Shown here one piece after another: positions 10,401 through 17,491 of a DNA stretch of 40,965 nt (the first letter of the stretch is position 1; each line of letters starts with the position of its first letter). A program made the translations under genes and the position numbers. The DNA comes from Myxococcales bacterium (GTDB lineage: Bacteria > Myxococcota_A > UBA9042 > GCA-2863065), in assembly GCA_018780435.1 (NCBI GenBank), contig JADMJS010000290.1:1-40965 (forward strand), given 5' to 3'. The notes beneath the pieces are model-generated. The model made no database searches. It was not told the origin of the DNA and saw only the letters and a program-made list of their open reading frames with translations.

Positions 10401-13400
10401 ACCGACCGTGTCGGGGACCGCTCAAGTGCCCGGGAGTATTCGCATCTTCGTTGATTCGGCCTGTCTGGGTAGCCCGAGCGGCACGGCCGCCGTCTCGGAG
10501 AGCGGCACCTTCACCGTTCCGGTGACCGTACTGCCGAACAAGGCGTCGAACCTCTACGGTCAAGCGGTGGACTCGGCGGGGAACACGTCCACCTGCTCGG
10601 CGGCGCTGCCGTATGTCCATGACGCCGTCGCGCCGCTCGCGGTGACGATCACGGGCCTCACGCCGGCCTCGCCATCGCAGAACCCAACGCCGACCGTCGC
10701 CGTGAAGGGCGAAGCGGGCGCGAGCGTCCAGGTCTTCTCGGCCGCCGATTGCGCGGGGAGCGTGGTCGGCAACGGCACGTTCAACGCCGCCGGGACCGCG
10801 CAGGTACAGTCGTCGGCACTCGACAACACGATCTCGACCTTCACCGCGCGCGCGGTCGACGCCGCGGGGAACGTCGGCCCCTGTTCGAACGCCGTCACAT
10901 ACCGTCATGACTCGCTCTCTCCCGCTTCGCCCGTCATCACGAGCTTCAGCCCCACCTCGCCCGGCAAGTCGCTGAAGCCCAGCGCCATTGGAACGGGGGA
11001 GGCTGGCGCGACGGTGACGCTCTATCAGAACGACACCTGTACGCTCGCGATCTCCGGCCCGACGACGCTCGGCGCACCGGGCACCTTCACGATCGCGCTC
11101 ACCTCGAACGTCACGGCCAACGGCACGACGCTCATCTACGCGAGAGCCGTCGACGCCGCGGGTAACCCGTCGGAGTGTGCGGCGGGCGTGCCCTACGTCA
11201 ATGACTCGCTGTCCCCGGTCGCGCCGGTCCTCACCGGAGTCACGCCCGCGTCGCCGTCGTCCGAATCGCGCCCGACGATGCTCGGCAATTCAGAGGCCGG
11301 GAGCAGTGTGCAGTTCTATACGAACAATACGTGTACGACCGCTCTGGCTGCTCCGGGCGCGACACTCGCCGACGGCACCTTCGCCATCAAGCTGTCCGTC
11401 GCGGTCCCGCTCAACAAGACCACTCGGCTCTACGCCAAAGCGACGGACGCCGCCGGCAACGTGTCGCCGTGCTCCACGACCTTCATCGACTACACTCACG
11501 ACGGGACGGCGCCCTCGTCACCGATCTTCACCTCGGTGACGCCTGCTTCGCCGTCCAACAGCGACACGACGCCGATCCTGAACGGCAAGGTCGACGCGGG
11601 GGTGACGAAGGTCGAGATCTACCGCGGCAACGCGTGTCAAACGCTGCTGGGGACGGTGACGCCGAACGCGTCGCTGCTGTTCTCGTACGAGACGACGGTC
11701 ACGGCCAATACGAATACGGAGTTCACAGCCAAAGCGGTCGATGCGGCCAACAACAAGTCGGTGTGTTCGGCCAAGATCGCCTACCTCCACGACAGCATCG
11801 CGCCCACGTTCCCGGTGGGCTTCGTGGCGCCTACACTCACGCCGCAGACCGCTGGGACCGTCCAGGCGAGCTGGTCGGCGGCGACGGACAACTTCACGCC
11901 GGTGGCGAGCATCGTCTACGAGGTCTGTGTCTCCACGGTTTGTGGCGCGACGTGCAACCCCTGGTCACCAACCTACGTAACGACGCCTGGTAAATTGAAC
12001 GTCACTCTCACGGGACTCCTCCCGAACAAGAAGTACTTCGTGGTGGTGCGTGCGCGAGACCTCGCGACCAACCTCTCGACGCTCGATCGCATCGGCAGCA
12101 TTCAGATGCCGGGCTCGAACATCGCCTCGGGGATCGCCGTCGGCGGTTCCAAGAGCTGCGCCTACGTGTCCGATGGGACTCAGACCTGTTGGGGTGGCGG
12201 CGTCGCCGTGGAGGACGTGGTGCAGCTCGCGCTCGGTCCGAATCACTGGTGCGGCGTGTATCCCGACGGGTCGGTGTACTGCGCCGGCGAGAACGCGGCC
12301 GGGCAGCTTGGCAATGGCTCTACGGGGGCCTCGCCGACTCCGGTGGCGGTGCTCCTGCAATCCGGCGGCAACCTGAAGGACGTGAAGCAGGTCTCGGTCG
12401 GGACCGCCCACAGTTGCGCGCTCACCACAGGCGGACGCGTCTACTGCTGGGGCTACAACGAGCATGGCGCGGTCGGCAACCAGGGCGCCGCGCAGGCGAC
12501 CAAGGCGGTGCCGGTCGCGGACGCCGGCGGGACGCCGATTAGCGGCGTCATCGAGATCGTGTCGGGCTCCGAGCACAACTGTGCGCGGCTCCCCGACGGC
12601 CGGGCGCTCTGCTGGGGCTTCAACTGGGCGGGTCAGCTCGGCGGTGGCGGTGACAGCGTCGTCTCCGTGCCGCAGCCCGTGGACGTCTCGGTCGCCGGTG
12701 GCTTCGCCCGGCTCTCGCTGGGCCTCGATCACACCTGCGGTATCAGCCTCGGCGGCGACGTCTACTGTTGGGGCTTCAATGCCTTCGGTCAGCTCGGCCT
12801 CGGCGCCGGTGCGCCAGCGCAGGTGTCGGCGCCGACGGCCGTCGGGCTCTCGGGTGTACGTGCTATCGGGGCAGGGGCGTCGCACACCTGCGTCGTCATG
12901 GGCACGGGCTCGGTGCGTTGCTTCGGGAAGAACGAGTCGGGTCAGCTCGGTGCCGACTCCACGGCGGCGGCGCTCACGTCGCCGACGCAGGTGGTGAACC
13001 TCGCCGGGGCGATCGACGTCGCGGGCGCACAAGCCCACACCTGCGCGCTCCTCGGCTCGGGCCAGATGTACTGCTGGGGCGCCAACGCCGGTGGACAGCT
13101 CGGCGACGGGACGACGACGCTCAGCCGGAAGCCGGTGGCGGTCTCGACGCTCACGGGCCTCGCGTACCCGACGCAGATCGTGCGTGGCCGCGGGCACGTG
13201 TGCGTGCGCCTGTCGGACGGCACGCTTCGCTGCTGGGGCGACAATGACGCCGCGCAGTCGGGTGAGTCGGCGTCGGCGACCCCATCGGCGCTGACCACCA
13301 TCGACTCCATCCCCGGCGCTTTCCACGCGGCGGCGGGTGCGGCGCACACCTGTGCCGTCCAGGCGAGTGGGACGGTGTCCTGTTTCGGCGCCAACACCTC

Positions 13401-14238
13401 GGGGCAGCTCGGCAACGGGAACGCCGGGGCGTCGATCGCGACGCCCGGCGCGGTGCTCCTGCCCAAGGCCACGCGGCAGGCGGCGCTCGGCGGCGCGCAC
13501 AGCTGTGCGTTGCTCGTCGACGGCTCGGTGTCGTGTTGGGGCGAGAACGCCGACGGCCAGCTCGGGACGGGCGCGGCGGCGGGCAGCCCGGAGACGCTCA
13601 GCCCGGCGACCGTGGGTCTCCTCGGACCGGCGCTACACGTTGGGTCCGGGGGCGCGCACACCTGCGCCGTCGTCGGCGGGCCGGCGAGTGGCCTCTACTG
13701 CTGGGGCGACAACAGCGCGGGGCAGCTCGGGATCGCCGGCGGCGACCGGACGACGCCGACGCTCGTCTCGGGCTTCGCGGGGAGCTCCTTCCCGGCGGCG
13801 CTCGCCCTCGGCGCGACCCACACCTGCGTGGTCCTCTCCGATGGGTCGGCGCGTTGTTTCGGCGCGAACGGGAGCGGCCAGCTCGGCAACAACACGACGG
13901 TCTCGGGCGCCACCCCGGTCACGGTGTCGGGCCTCACGACGACGCGGCAGCTCACGACCGGCAACGCGCATAGCTGTGCGTTGCTCTCGAACGACACGGC
14001 GCGCTGCTGGGGCAGCAACACGCAGGGGCAGCTCGGCATTGGTTCGCAAACGCAGAGCCTCGTCCCGGCGTCTATCGCCAACTTCGCGTCGGTGCGGCAG
14101 ATCTCCGCGGGCACCGACAACACCTGTGCGCTCCGCTACGACGGCAAGGCCTACTGCTGGGGCGACAACGCCCAGAACCGCCTGGGCATCGGGACCGCCG
14201 CCTTCTACACGTCGCCGCAGCTCGTGAAGTGCCTCTGA
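4423..14238 (+). CDS. Giant modular surface lipoprotein: Cys-rich head, 22 Ig-like repeats, Fn3-like domain, 14 RCC1 blades
   Basis: 3271 residues; start GTG 4423, with GGGAG 7 bases upstream. The signal peptide ends AVAAC, so Cys26 is probably lipid-anchored. Residues about 70-258 are Cys-rich and EGF-like. About 260-280 holds EEVCNGLDDNCNGVIDEG, the putative metal-binding motif seen in MopE-type proteins. About 285-327 is Asp-rich and thrombospondin type 3-like (DSDGDGLGDPCD), a calcium-binding type of motif. Residues 331-2458 are 22 tandem Ig-like repeats of about 97 residues, each closing with YxHD-like residues. About 2459-2565 is Fn3-like. Residues 2567-3271 are 14 RCC1 repeats (CWGxNxxGQLG). 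The product is probably a long extracellular stalk with a terminal propeller used in adhesion or recognition; this role is inferred. No protease, toxin or sortase tail is visible. Confidence 0.93.
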   Translation: MSRFGACSSGLVRIVGWVAALAVAACGGDGPTEGGDAASISEICKELAKKGVKCDIGDDVGFPDTGASPDAKPDDGNQDCTSNPGGFGCPCTTNGTCDSGFCVPDRAGGSICTDVCIDSCPTSWSCLLISVGGSDPNYLCIQDNLSLCRPCDSNLDCSAGGLGSPMDKCVRFGDVEGSFCGTSCGADTDCLEGYVCKDTTESESGSATRQCVPASGECECNGRAVVESASTSCERAGICEGKRTCTPEGLTACSAIEPGEEVCNGLDDNCNGVIDEGFVNSDGDPLADCVDPDDDNDGAIDESDNCPVVANPDQADSDGDGLGDPCDKAQTPTLVAVTPPPPANDNTPVLTGTAEAGAFVRIYADPFCATTPIATAVASDNGTFQVSVDVPDDSTTLFHVDAVVSSALPSDCSPEGLLYVEDSTSPLPPRLLESEPPSPSSVLAFTLVGDAEPLATVELYGSVDCSGPAVATLTIPETGLLTVAAEAVPNTASTYSARAADAAGNTSICGLPFEYIHDDVPPPPPLLQGSAPVSPSGAVTTPTILGAGEPGTLVWLYDNAECTGEALGSDDTSDAGVFTVPVIVPSNSSTTFWGRSVDGAGNTSPCSTSSFTYVHDDTSPEAPVLTGTVPGSPGSTNAPFVSGSGEAGTTLSFYLKADCTGVAVGQGTIPASGEFSFAAILPANAAVLLHASTVDALGHTSPCSNGVGYIHDGKAPNPPVILGTEPGSPSVETSFGVVVTGESDGTFEVFDNAECIGAPLGAAPSAAGVASVPVTVTANSSTPLFAHVKDLAGNVSACSTGDVVYINDTSTPDAPVFTGTLPASPSSFLTPRIEGTAETGTTVTLYASPDCSGPSLASGVASDGAFSVIITVAANSSTPLSATTSDAAGLTSPCATGPTYVHDTEQPAVVFFLGTEPTSPTNTSSTPTVLGASEPDATVRLYLTADCSGLPVALGPTDASGKFALPVTVSKNATTVIYGASTDAANNPGPCSPTPVTFVHDDVSPPPPVLEGTTPASPSSVTLTPSVVFSGEPGATIAFFTASCSGTPVASTVVPASGNGSAPVTVTANQATAIVAHLVDAAGNISACSGALVFTHDGTPPPAVLIQVVDPSGPSQDSTPTVSGLSEPDSVVSFFQSGDCSGPSISATTAGSGGGFSTAVSVGLNQTTVLTALATDGAGNESVCSSPVSYKHDATPPAPPVLLSTDPPSPSTSLQPAVYGTAEPNTKVTIYIDAACVTQVSLETVTANDGTFGLTLSGFVIANTENRLYGRAVDAAGNVSACSAPLLYAHDALGPDVPVIQGTTPASPSSVSTSPIVAGLATGAKTIRLYVGVPCSGLPAATGPVSAGGAFGLSVVVPANLASPIYADALDSAGNPSGCSLPFTFVHDIVPPSTPGIVAVSPASPSSDATPTVSVEAEALATVSVFGSADCSGVALAKSTTDASGNGQVTVSVSVNATTALSVRATDPAGNLSPCSAPVTYVHDSTPPPPPAVLTTNPASPSSVMSPTIGGVAEPGSTVELYYDASCQTPVSTPSASSASGDFAITPLTPVASNGTTAIRAVATDAAGNRSACSAPLSYTHDAIGPTSPVLTGTNPTSPSSGSTTPTVEGTAEAGTTVELYVGSPCSGAPGAIVSVSAAGTFSATVTVGTDTGTLIYAAAIDAAGNRSACASPLVFIHDISGPVSVVLFGTNPDSPSTSQTPMILGASEAGGSVAIFASSNCGGNAVGTSDIGADGTFSVEVPAAPNTLNFYTARAFDAAGNPSACSGAIVYEHDDTPPNTPVLTGVSPTSPSTTATLFVVTGAADPNIRVLLYPLPDCGGAPTQTLNANPDGSFSFDSAIQANTSVTWSASAVDGIGNTSSCSNDVLLSNDDIVPPPPVITGSTPPSPGQSLSPTLLIDAEAGSTVSLYVDPACSAGFGFVGTATSLGKLELFIDAELTPNATTPFYAQAVDAAGNQSLCSAPFTYTHDSIPPAPPVLTATAPVSPSATVTSPTVSGTAQVPGSIRIFVDSACLGSPSGTAAVSESGTFTVPVTVLPNKASNLYGQAVDSAGNTSTCSAALPYVHDAVAPLAVTITGLTPASPSQNPTPTVAVKGEAGASVQVFSAADCAGSVVGNGTFNAAGTAQVQSSALDNTISTFTARAVDAAGNVGPCSNAVTYRHDSLSPASPVITSFSPTSPGKSLKPSAIGTGEAGATVTLYQNDTCTLAISGPTTLGAPGTFTIALTSNVTANGTTLIYARAVDAAGNPSECAAGVPYVNDSLSPVAPVLTGVTPASPSSESRPTMLGNSEAGSSVQFYTNNTCTTALAAPGATLADGTFAIKLSVAVPLNKTTRLYAKATDAAGNVSPCSTTFIDYTHDGTAPSSPIFTSVTPASPSNSDTTPILNGKVDAGVTKVEIYRGNACQTLLGTVTPNASLLFSYETTVTANTNTEFTAKAVDAANNKSVCSAKIAYLHDSIAPTFPVGFVAPTLTPQTAGTVQASWSAATDNFTPVASIVYEVCVSTVCGATCNPWSPTYVTTPGKLNVTLTGLLPNKKYFVVVRARDLATNLSTLDRIGSIQMPGSNIASGIAVGGSKSCAYVSDGTQTCWGGGVAVEDVVQLALGPNHWCGVYPDGSVYCAGENAAGQLGNGSTGASPTPVAVLLQSGGNLKDVKQVSVGTAHSCALTTGGRVYCWGYNEHGAVGNQGAAQATKAVPVADAGGTPISGVIEIVSGSEHNCARLPDGRALCWGFNWAGQLGGGGDSVVSVPQPVDVSVAGGFARLSLGLDHTCGISLGGDVYCWGFNAFGQLGLGAGAPAQVSAPTAVGLSGVRAIGAGASHTCVVMGTGSVRCFGKNESGQLGADSTAAALTSPTQVVNLAGAIDVAGAQAHTCALLGSGQMYCWGANAGGQLGDGTTTLSRKPVAVSTLTGLAYPTQIVRGRGHVCVRLSDGTLRCWGDNDAAQSGESASATPSALTTIDSIPGAFHAAAGAAHTCAVQASGTVSCFGANTSGQLGNGNAGASIATPGAVLLPKATRQAALGGAHSCALLVDGSVSCWGENADGQLGTGAAAGSPETLSPATVGLLGPALHVGSGGAHTCAVVGGPASGLYCWGDNSAGQLGIAGGDRTTPTLVSGFAGSSFPAALALGATHTCVVLSDGSARCFGANGSGQLGNNTTVSGATPVTVSGLTTTRQLTTGNAHSCALLSNDTARCWGSNTQGQLGIGSQTQSLVPASIANFASVRQISAGTDNTCALRYDGKAYCWGDNAQNRLGIGTAAFYTSPQLVKCL
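5413..11796 (+). repeat. Array of 22 tandem Ig-like domain repeats (about 290 bp each) inside the giant gene
   Basis: Counting the end motif (YVHD, YTHD, FVHD, YIND and similar) gives 22 units over 6384 bases, a mean of 290 bases or 97 residues. Each unit starts with a Pro-rich linker (PPxPVLTGT), then SPSS, a TPTVxG strand, an AExGTTVxLY strand, a first Cys (DCSG), a GxF strand, NxxT, and DAAGNxSxC with a second Cys. Units have diverged well beyond recent duplication: no two neighbours are identical over long stretches. Unit 1 (ends YVEDS) and unit 16 (ends SNDD) are the least typical. Confidence 0.9.
12121..14235 (+). repeat. Array of 14 RCC1-type propeller blades inside the giant gene
   Basis: Fourteen units of about 50 residues are marked by HxC followed about ten residues later by C(W/F/A)GxN and usually GQLG. 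Unit 1 is short and ends CWGGG without GQLG; unit 2 has CAGEN; unit 8 has AAQSG and unit 14 NRLG in place of GQLG. RCC1 proteins fold as seven-bladed propellers, so 14 blades would make two propellers in tandem. That inference rests only on the count. Confidence 0.88.
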
Positions 14239-14276
14239 TTCCACGTTTGTCCCTGGCTCCCCACGTAACCATCGGA

Positions 14277-14325
14277 TTGCCTTCCCCTTACTGGGTTCGC
14301 TATGGTTAGACTAGGCGCAACCCAG
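14277..14325 (+). promoter_or_regulatory. Candidate promoter and operator of the antitoxin-toxin module
   Basis: TTGCCT (14277-14282) and TATGGT (14301-14306) are 18 bases apart and resemble weak -35 and -10 boxes. An inverted repeat, CTGGGTT at 14291-14297 and AACCCAG at 14319-14325, brackets the -10 box. A second arm pair, GGCGCA (14314-14319) and TGCGCC (14332-14337), overlaps it. Ribbon-helix-helix antitoxins usually repress their own promoter through such repeats, so this is a likely autoregulation site. Confidence 0.42.
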
Positions 14326-14348
14326 CGTAGCTGCGCCAGAGGGGCCTC

Positions 14349-14621
14349 ATGAGCACGACCACGATCGGCATCAAGGTGGATTCCGCCTTAGCTGAGCGGC
14401 TTCGCGCGGTGGCAGACACCATGGATCGCGCTCCGCATTGGGTTGCCAGACGAGCTCTAGAGCAGTTCAACGAGAGGGAGGAACAGCGCATAACGATGCG
14501 TGCGGCCGATCTCGAACGCTGGGAGCGCTACGTCACCACCGGTGAGTCGGTCAGCACTGAGGACGCGGAAGCGTGGCTCCTGCGAGTGGCCCGAGGTGAG
14601 GATGTTTCTTGGGGCGGCTGA
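14349..14621 (+). CDS. Ribbon-helix-helix antitoxin (CopG/ParD-like)
   Basis: 90 residues. The N-terminus (TIGIKVDSALAERLRAVAD) has the short strand-helix-helix pattern of ribbon-helix-helix DNA-binding proteins, followed by HWVARRALEQF as the second helix. The remainder is an acidic and Trp-containing tail (LERWERYVTTG, DAEAWLL) that in this family wraps a ParE/RelE-type toxin. A GAGGGG ribosome-binding site precedes ATG 14349. The end overlaps the likely original start of the toxin gene (TTG 14609), the usual antitoxin-first arrangement. It should bind its own promoter region and neutralise the toxin, but the partner gene carries a stop codon, so it may now be an orphan regulator. Confidence 0.85.
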   Translation: MSTTTIGIKVDSALAERLRAVADTMDRAPHWVARRALEQFNEREEQRITMRAADLERWERYVTTGESVSTEDAEAWLLRVARGEDVSWGG

Positions 14622-14896
14622 CCTAGCTACCAGATGCCCTCGAAGACGTCGAACGGCTGCGACAGTTCCTGATGAGCAAGAGCCCGGCGGCTGCGGCCCG
14701 AGCGGCGGCGGCGATCATCGAGGGGACACGGCGGCTGCGGCAGTTTCCGGCAATCGGTCGACCCGACGAGCAAGGGGAGTTTTACGAACTCTATATCCCA
14801 CATGGTCCCGGCGCGTATGTGCTTCGTTACCGCTTGACTCGGAACCGAGACGTCGCCCTAGTGCGAGTGTGGGCATCCCGAGAGGATCGCTCGTAG
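14609..14896 (+). pseudogene. ParE/RelE-family toxin gene interrupted by one amber codon
   Basis: Read in one frame from TTG 14609 (GAGG at about 14598-14601 upstream, overlapping the antitoxin end) the product is MGRLT, stop, LPDALEDVERLRQFL, then AAARAAAAIIEG, FPAIGRP, ELYIPHG, YVLRYR and VRVWASRED. This is a full ParE-type toxin of about 95 residues except that codon 6, TAG at 14624-14626, stands where family members usually have Trp (TGG), a one-base difference. The next ATG, at 14672, would give a 74-residue product lacking the first strand and most of the first helix. ParE/RelE toxins attack gyrase or ribosome-bound mRNA; which one applies cannot be told here. Alternatives are a sequencing error, amber readthrough, or use of the short form. 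Confidence 0.72.
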
Positions 14897-14914
14897 CTCA
14901 CCCGCATGTCGAGC

Positions 14915-15889
14915 TTACGCGTCCGGATCAGTCGCGCCCGTCGCCGCGGGCGGCGCGTCGTTTTGCTGCTGAAAGACCCGTCGTTTGAAGGCCTGCCAGC
15001 TCGAGAGGCTGCCCGAGTCGGCGAGCTCGTCTAGGAGCCGGATGAGGGTGCAGGTCGCGAGCAAGATGATGGCGACGACGTAGAGCCACAAGGAGAGGCC
15101 GAAGAAGGCGCCGGCCGTGCCGTAGTAGCGGTCGTAAGAGGCGACTTCGGTGAGGTACAGGCCCAGGAGCTGCCGAGCGACCGCGAAGAGCGCGCCGAAG
15201 ACCAGCGCGCCGATCCAGCGGACGAGGCGGGCTTGTCTTTCGGTCGCGACGATGCGCACGAGGACATAGTGCCCGCCGACGATGACGCCGAACTCGATGA
15301 TGTTTTGAACGACCGTGCCCGTCGGGATCCAGTCGGGGATGGGGACGTCGACGTGGCTGGCGAGCGCGGCCACGAAGTGTGCGATCGCGTACCAGAGGAC
15401 GAGACCGCCGACCGACACGATGACCATGCCGGCGATGACGAGCTTGGTGAGCAGGAAGTGGCGCCGGCGCTCGGTCAGCAGCATCGCGTTGATGCCGTCG
15501 CTCGCCGCGTTGAAGCCCGCCGAGGCCGCGTAGAGCAGCGTGATTAGGCTGAAGGTGCTGAGGGGGGCCGGCTTGTGCGCGAGGGTGTCGAGCAGCTCGC
15601 CGAGGCGGTTGTCGAGGAAGGGGATGGCGCGGCGCAGGGGGCCAAGGACGGCGTCCGCGGCGCTCTCGGTCTGGAGCAGCTCAGGGGCCGCCGACAGGAG
15701 CCGGGCGATGAGGCCGATGGCAAGCAAGCTGAAGGGGAGGAGTGAAAGGATACCGAAGAACGCAATGGATCCGGCGTGATGCAGGCCGCCGGCGCGCTCG
15801 AAGGTGTCCCAGAAGTTCGTGCCCACCCGCCACGACGCTTTGAGCCAACGGAGCGTGACTTTGAGCCAATGCGCGGACGGCACGGGCAT
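14915..15889 (-). CDS. YihY/BrkB family inner-membrane protein
   Basis: 324 residues with about six hydrophobic segments. The family pattern is clear: WRVGTNFWDTFERAGG, then HHAGSIAFFGILSLLPFSLLAIGL, and later GALVFGALFAVARQLLGLYL and GTAGAFFGLSLWLYVVAIILL. These proteins were once called ribonuclease BN, a name now known to be wrong; transport or envelope roles have been suggested and the true function is open. The C-terminal tail after the last helix is polar. Its ATG directly follows the stop codon of the upstream lipoprotein gene (TAG then ATG with no gap), so the two are translationally coupled. Confidence 0.9.
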   Translation of the reverse strand: MPVPSAHWLKVTLRWLKASWRVGTNFWDTFERAGGLHHAGSIAFFGILSLLPFSLLAIGLIARLLSAAPELLQTESAADAVLGPLRRAIPFLDNRLGELLDTLAHKPAPLSTFSLITLLYAASAGFNAASDGINAMLLTERRRHFLLTKLVIAGMVIVSVGGLVLWYAIAHFVAALASHVDVPIPDWIPTGTVVQNIIEFGVIVGGHYVLVRIVATERQARLVRWIGALVFGALFAVARQLLGLYLTEVASYDRYYGTAGAFFGLSLWLYVVAIILLATCTLIRLLDELADSGSLSSWQAFKRRVFQQQNDAPPAATGATDPDA

Positions 15890-17422
15890 CTAGCGGGGAC
15901 GGCCGCGGACGGCGTCGAGCTCGGCTTCAACCTCCGCTCGGTCGGACGCGTCCGGTGCCAGTTCGAGGTACGCCTCAAATGCCTTGACGGCGTCCTTTTT
16001 CCGTTTCTCTCTCGCGAGATAACGGGCGTAATCGCGCTGCAGGTCCGGCGGGGCATCCTTGGCTTTGACGGCCTTCTTCCAATACTCGACGGCTTGCCTC
16101 ACCCGCCCCCGCGCTCCGTCGATGCGGGCCCCGAGGGCAAGCGCCGCTGCGTCTTGCCGCTGCGGCTTGGGGATGGCGTCGTAGACCCATGCGGCGTGTG
16201 CCGGTTGGTCGCCGAGGAGCAGCTCGGCGGCGCCATTCAGGCTCAGCTTGCCGTCTTGCCGCCGATCGAGACGGTAGGGCGCCTCTCCATCGGCCTTCCA
16301 CGTCTCGATGACGTAGGCTCCGAAGAGACCGTCGGCCGCGCTGTCGCCGCCCGCCACGACCCCCCGGTACAGCAGCCCCTTCGGGAAGCTCTTGCCCGAC
16401 GCCGTCACCGTGGCCTTGACCGTGCCTTCGTCCACCACGCCGCTCAGCGTGAAGCGCGCGACCTCGGTGAGCGCGTCGAGCGTCGTGAGCGTCACGTGAT
16501 GTTCGACTTCGTTATCGCGATCGCGCTGCCGCAGGATGACGCCTGAGCGCTTCTTCAGCACCAGGCGCTCGTCGCTCAGGCTCGAGACTTTGTGGGTCGC
16601 GTCGCTGCCGGCCCACGGTAGGAAGAGCGAATCGCGCACGGTCCAGCCGTCGTCGCGCTCGTCGAGCACCACCACCAGGGTCCCGACGCCGCGCGGCTCT
16701 TCGGTGACCACTCCAGCCGCGACGATGCCGACGAGCCGCTCGTCGCCCGCAAGCGCGGCCCTGAGCCCGAGCGCCGTCGGCTCGAAAACGGTGTTGCCAA
16801 AGATCTCGGCGTTCGTCGTTCGGCTGACGCCGAGGAGACACGCCAGTGCCTCGCGTGCGATCCCTTGAAATCCGCGGGGTTGGACGGTCAGGAGCCACGA
16901 GAGCGCTTCCGGCGACGGCAGCGGCAAGGATGGCACGCGGCCGTCGCGAAGACACCCGGGCGTGACCTCGGCCGTGCTCTCGATCCACGCCGCGCCTTCA
17001 TCCTCCGGCGTCGCCGGTGGCGCGGCCGGATCGAGCCCCTCCTCAGGGCCGTCGCGTGTCGGGAGCTGGTCGAGCTCGTCGACGCCATCGAGACGGCCCG
17101 ACACGACGCCGGGTTCGGTCGGCTCCGGAAGCCGAAGGGGCGGAGGTTCGGCCTCACCGTCGGCTGGGACGGCGGCTACCGGCGCCTCGGCTGGGGCGGC
17201 CTTGGCCTCGTCGCGGCGTCCAATCAGCTTCGCACCCTCCGGGACGACCGGCACTTGTGCGACCGCAACGGGCTCGGCGTGTGCCTTCGGGTCGGCGAAG
17301 GCAGGGACGTCGGGGGACGGCATCTCGCCACCGACGAGCCACTCCTTGCAGCCGCTCTGGAGGGTGAGTGCGGTGAGGAGGAGGGCCGCGAGGACCGGCC
17401 TTGAGTCGGAGACGGAGCGCAT
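15890..17422 (-). CDS. Putative lipoprotein with TPR-like C-terminus
   Basis: 510 residues from ATG 17422; in-frame starts at 17452 and 17458 would only lengthen the leader. ATG 17422 gives a textbook lipoprotein signal: short basic start, LAALLLTALTLQSGC, with lipidated Cys. A Pro/Glu/Ala-rich low-complexity linker follows (about 25-140), then a globular part of unknown fold with VVVLDERDDGW and a beta-rich segment. The C-terminus (about 425-500) has helix pairs (AVEYWKKAVKAKDAPPDLQRD, KKDAVKAFEAYLELAPD) typical of TPR motifs, which bind other proteins. It lies 69 bases after the amidase gene and abuts the YihY gene, so it probably acts at the envelope with YihY. No specific function is recognised. 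Confidence 0.8.
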   Translation of the reverse strand: MRSVSDSRPVLAALLLTALTLQSGCKEWLVGGEMPSPDVPAFADPKAHAEPVAVAQVPVVPEGAKLIGRRDEAKAAPAEAPVAAVPADGEAEPPPLRLPEPTEPGVVSGRLDGVDELDQLPTRDGPEEGLDPAAPPATPEDEGAAWIESTAEVTPGCLRDGRVPSLPLPSPEALSWLLTVQPRGFQGIAREALACLLGVSRTTNAEIFGNTVFEPTALGLRAALAGDERLVGIVAAGVVTEEPRGVGTLVVVLDERDDGWTVRDSLFLPWAGSDATHKVSSLSDERLVLKKRSGVILRQRDRDNEVEHHVTLTTLDALTEVARFTLSGVVDEGTVKATVTASGKSFPKGLLYRGVVAGGDSAADGLFGAYVIETWKADGEAPYRLDRRQDGKLSLNGAAELLLGDQPAHAAWVYDAIPKPQRQDAAALALGARIDGARGRVRQAVEYWKKAVKAKDAPPDLQRDYARYLAREKRKKDAVKAFEAYLELAPDASDRAEVEAELDAVRGRPR

Positions 17423-17491
17423 CGCCGACAAACTAGCCCGTAACGGCGGCATCGTCACTAGTCACGTGGAATCGGGCTGGTCTCTCTCGGC

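Noticed and set aside
14500..14988. Frame 14500-14988 as the toxin gene
   Set aside because: Arg/Pro-rich product without family motifs; the ParE motifs are in another frame.
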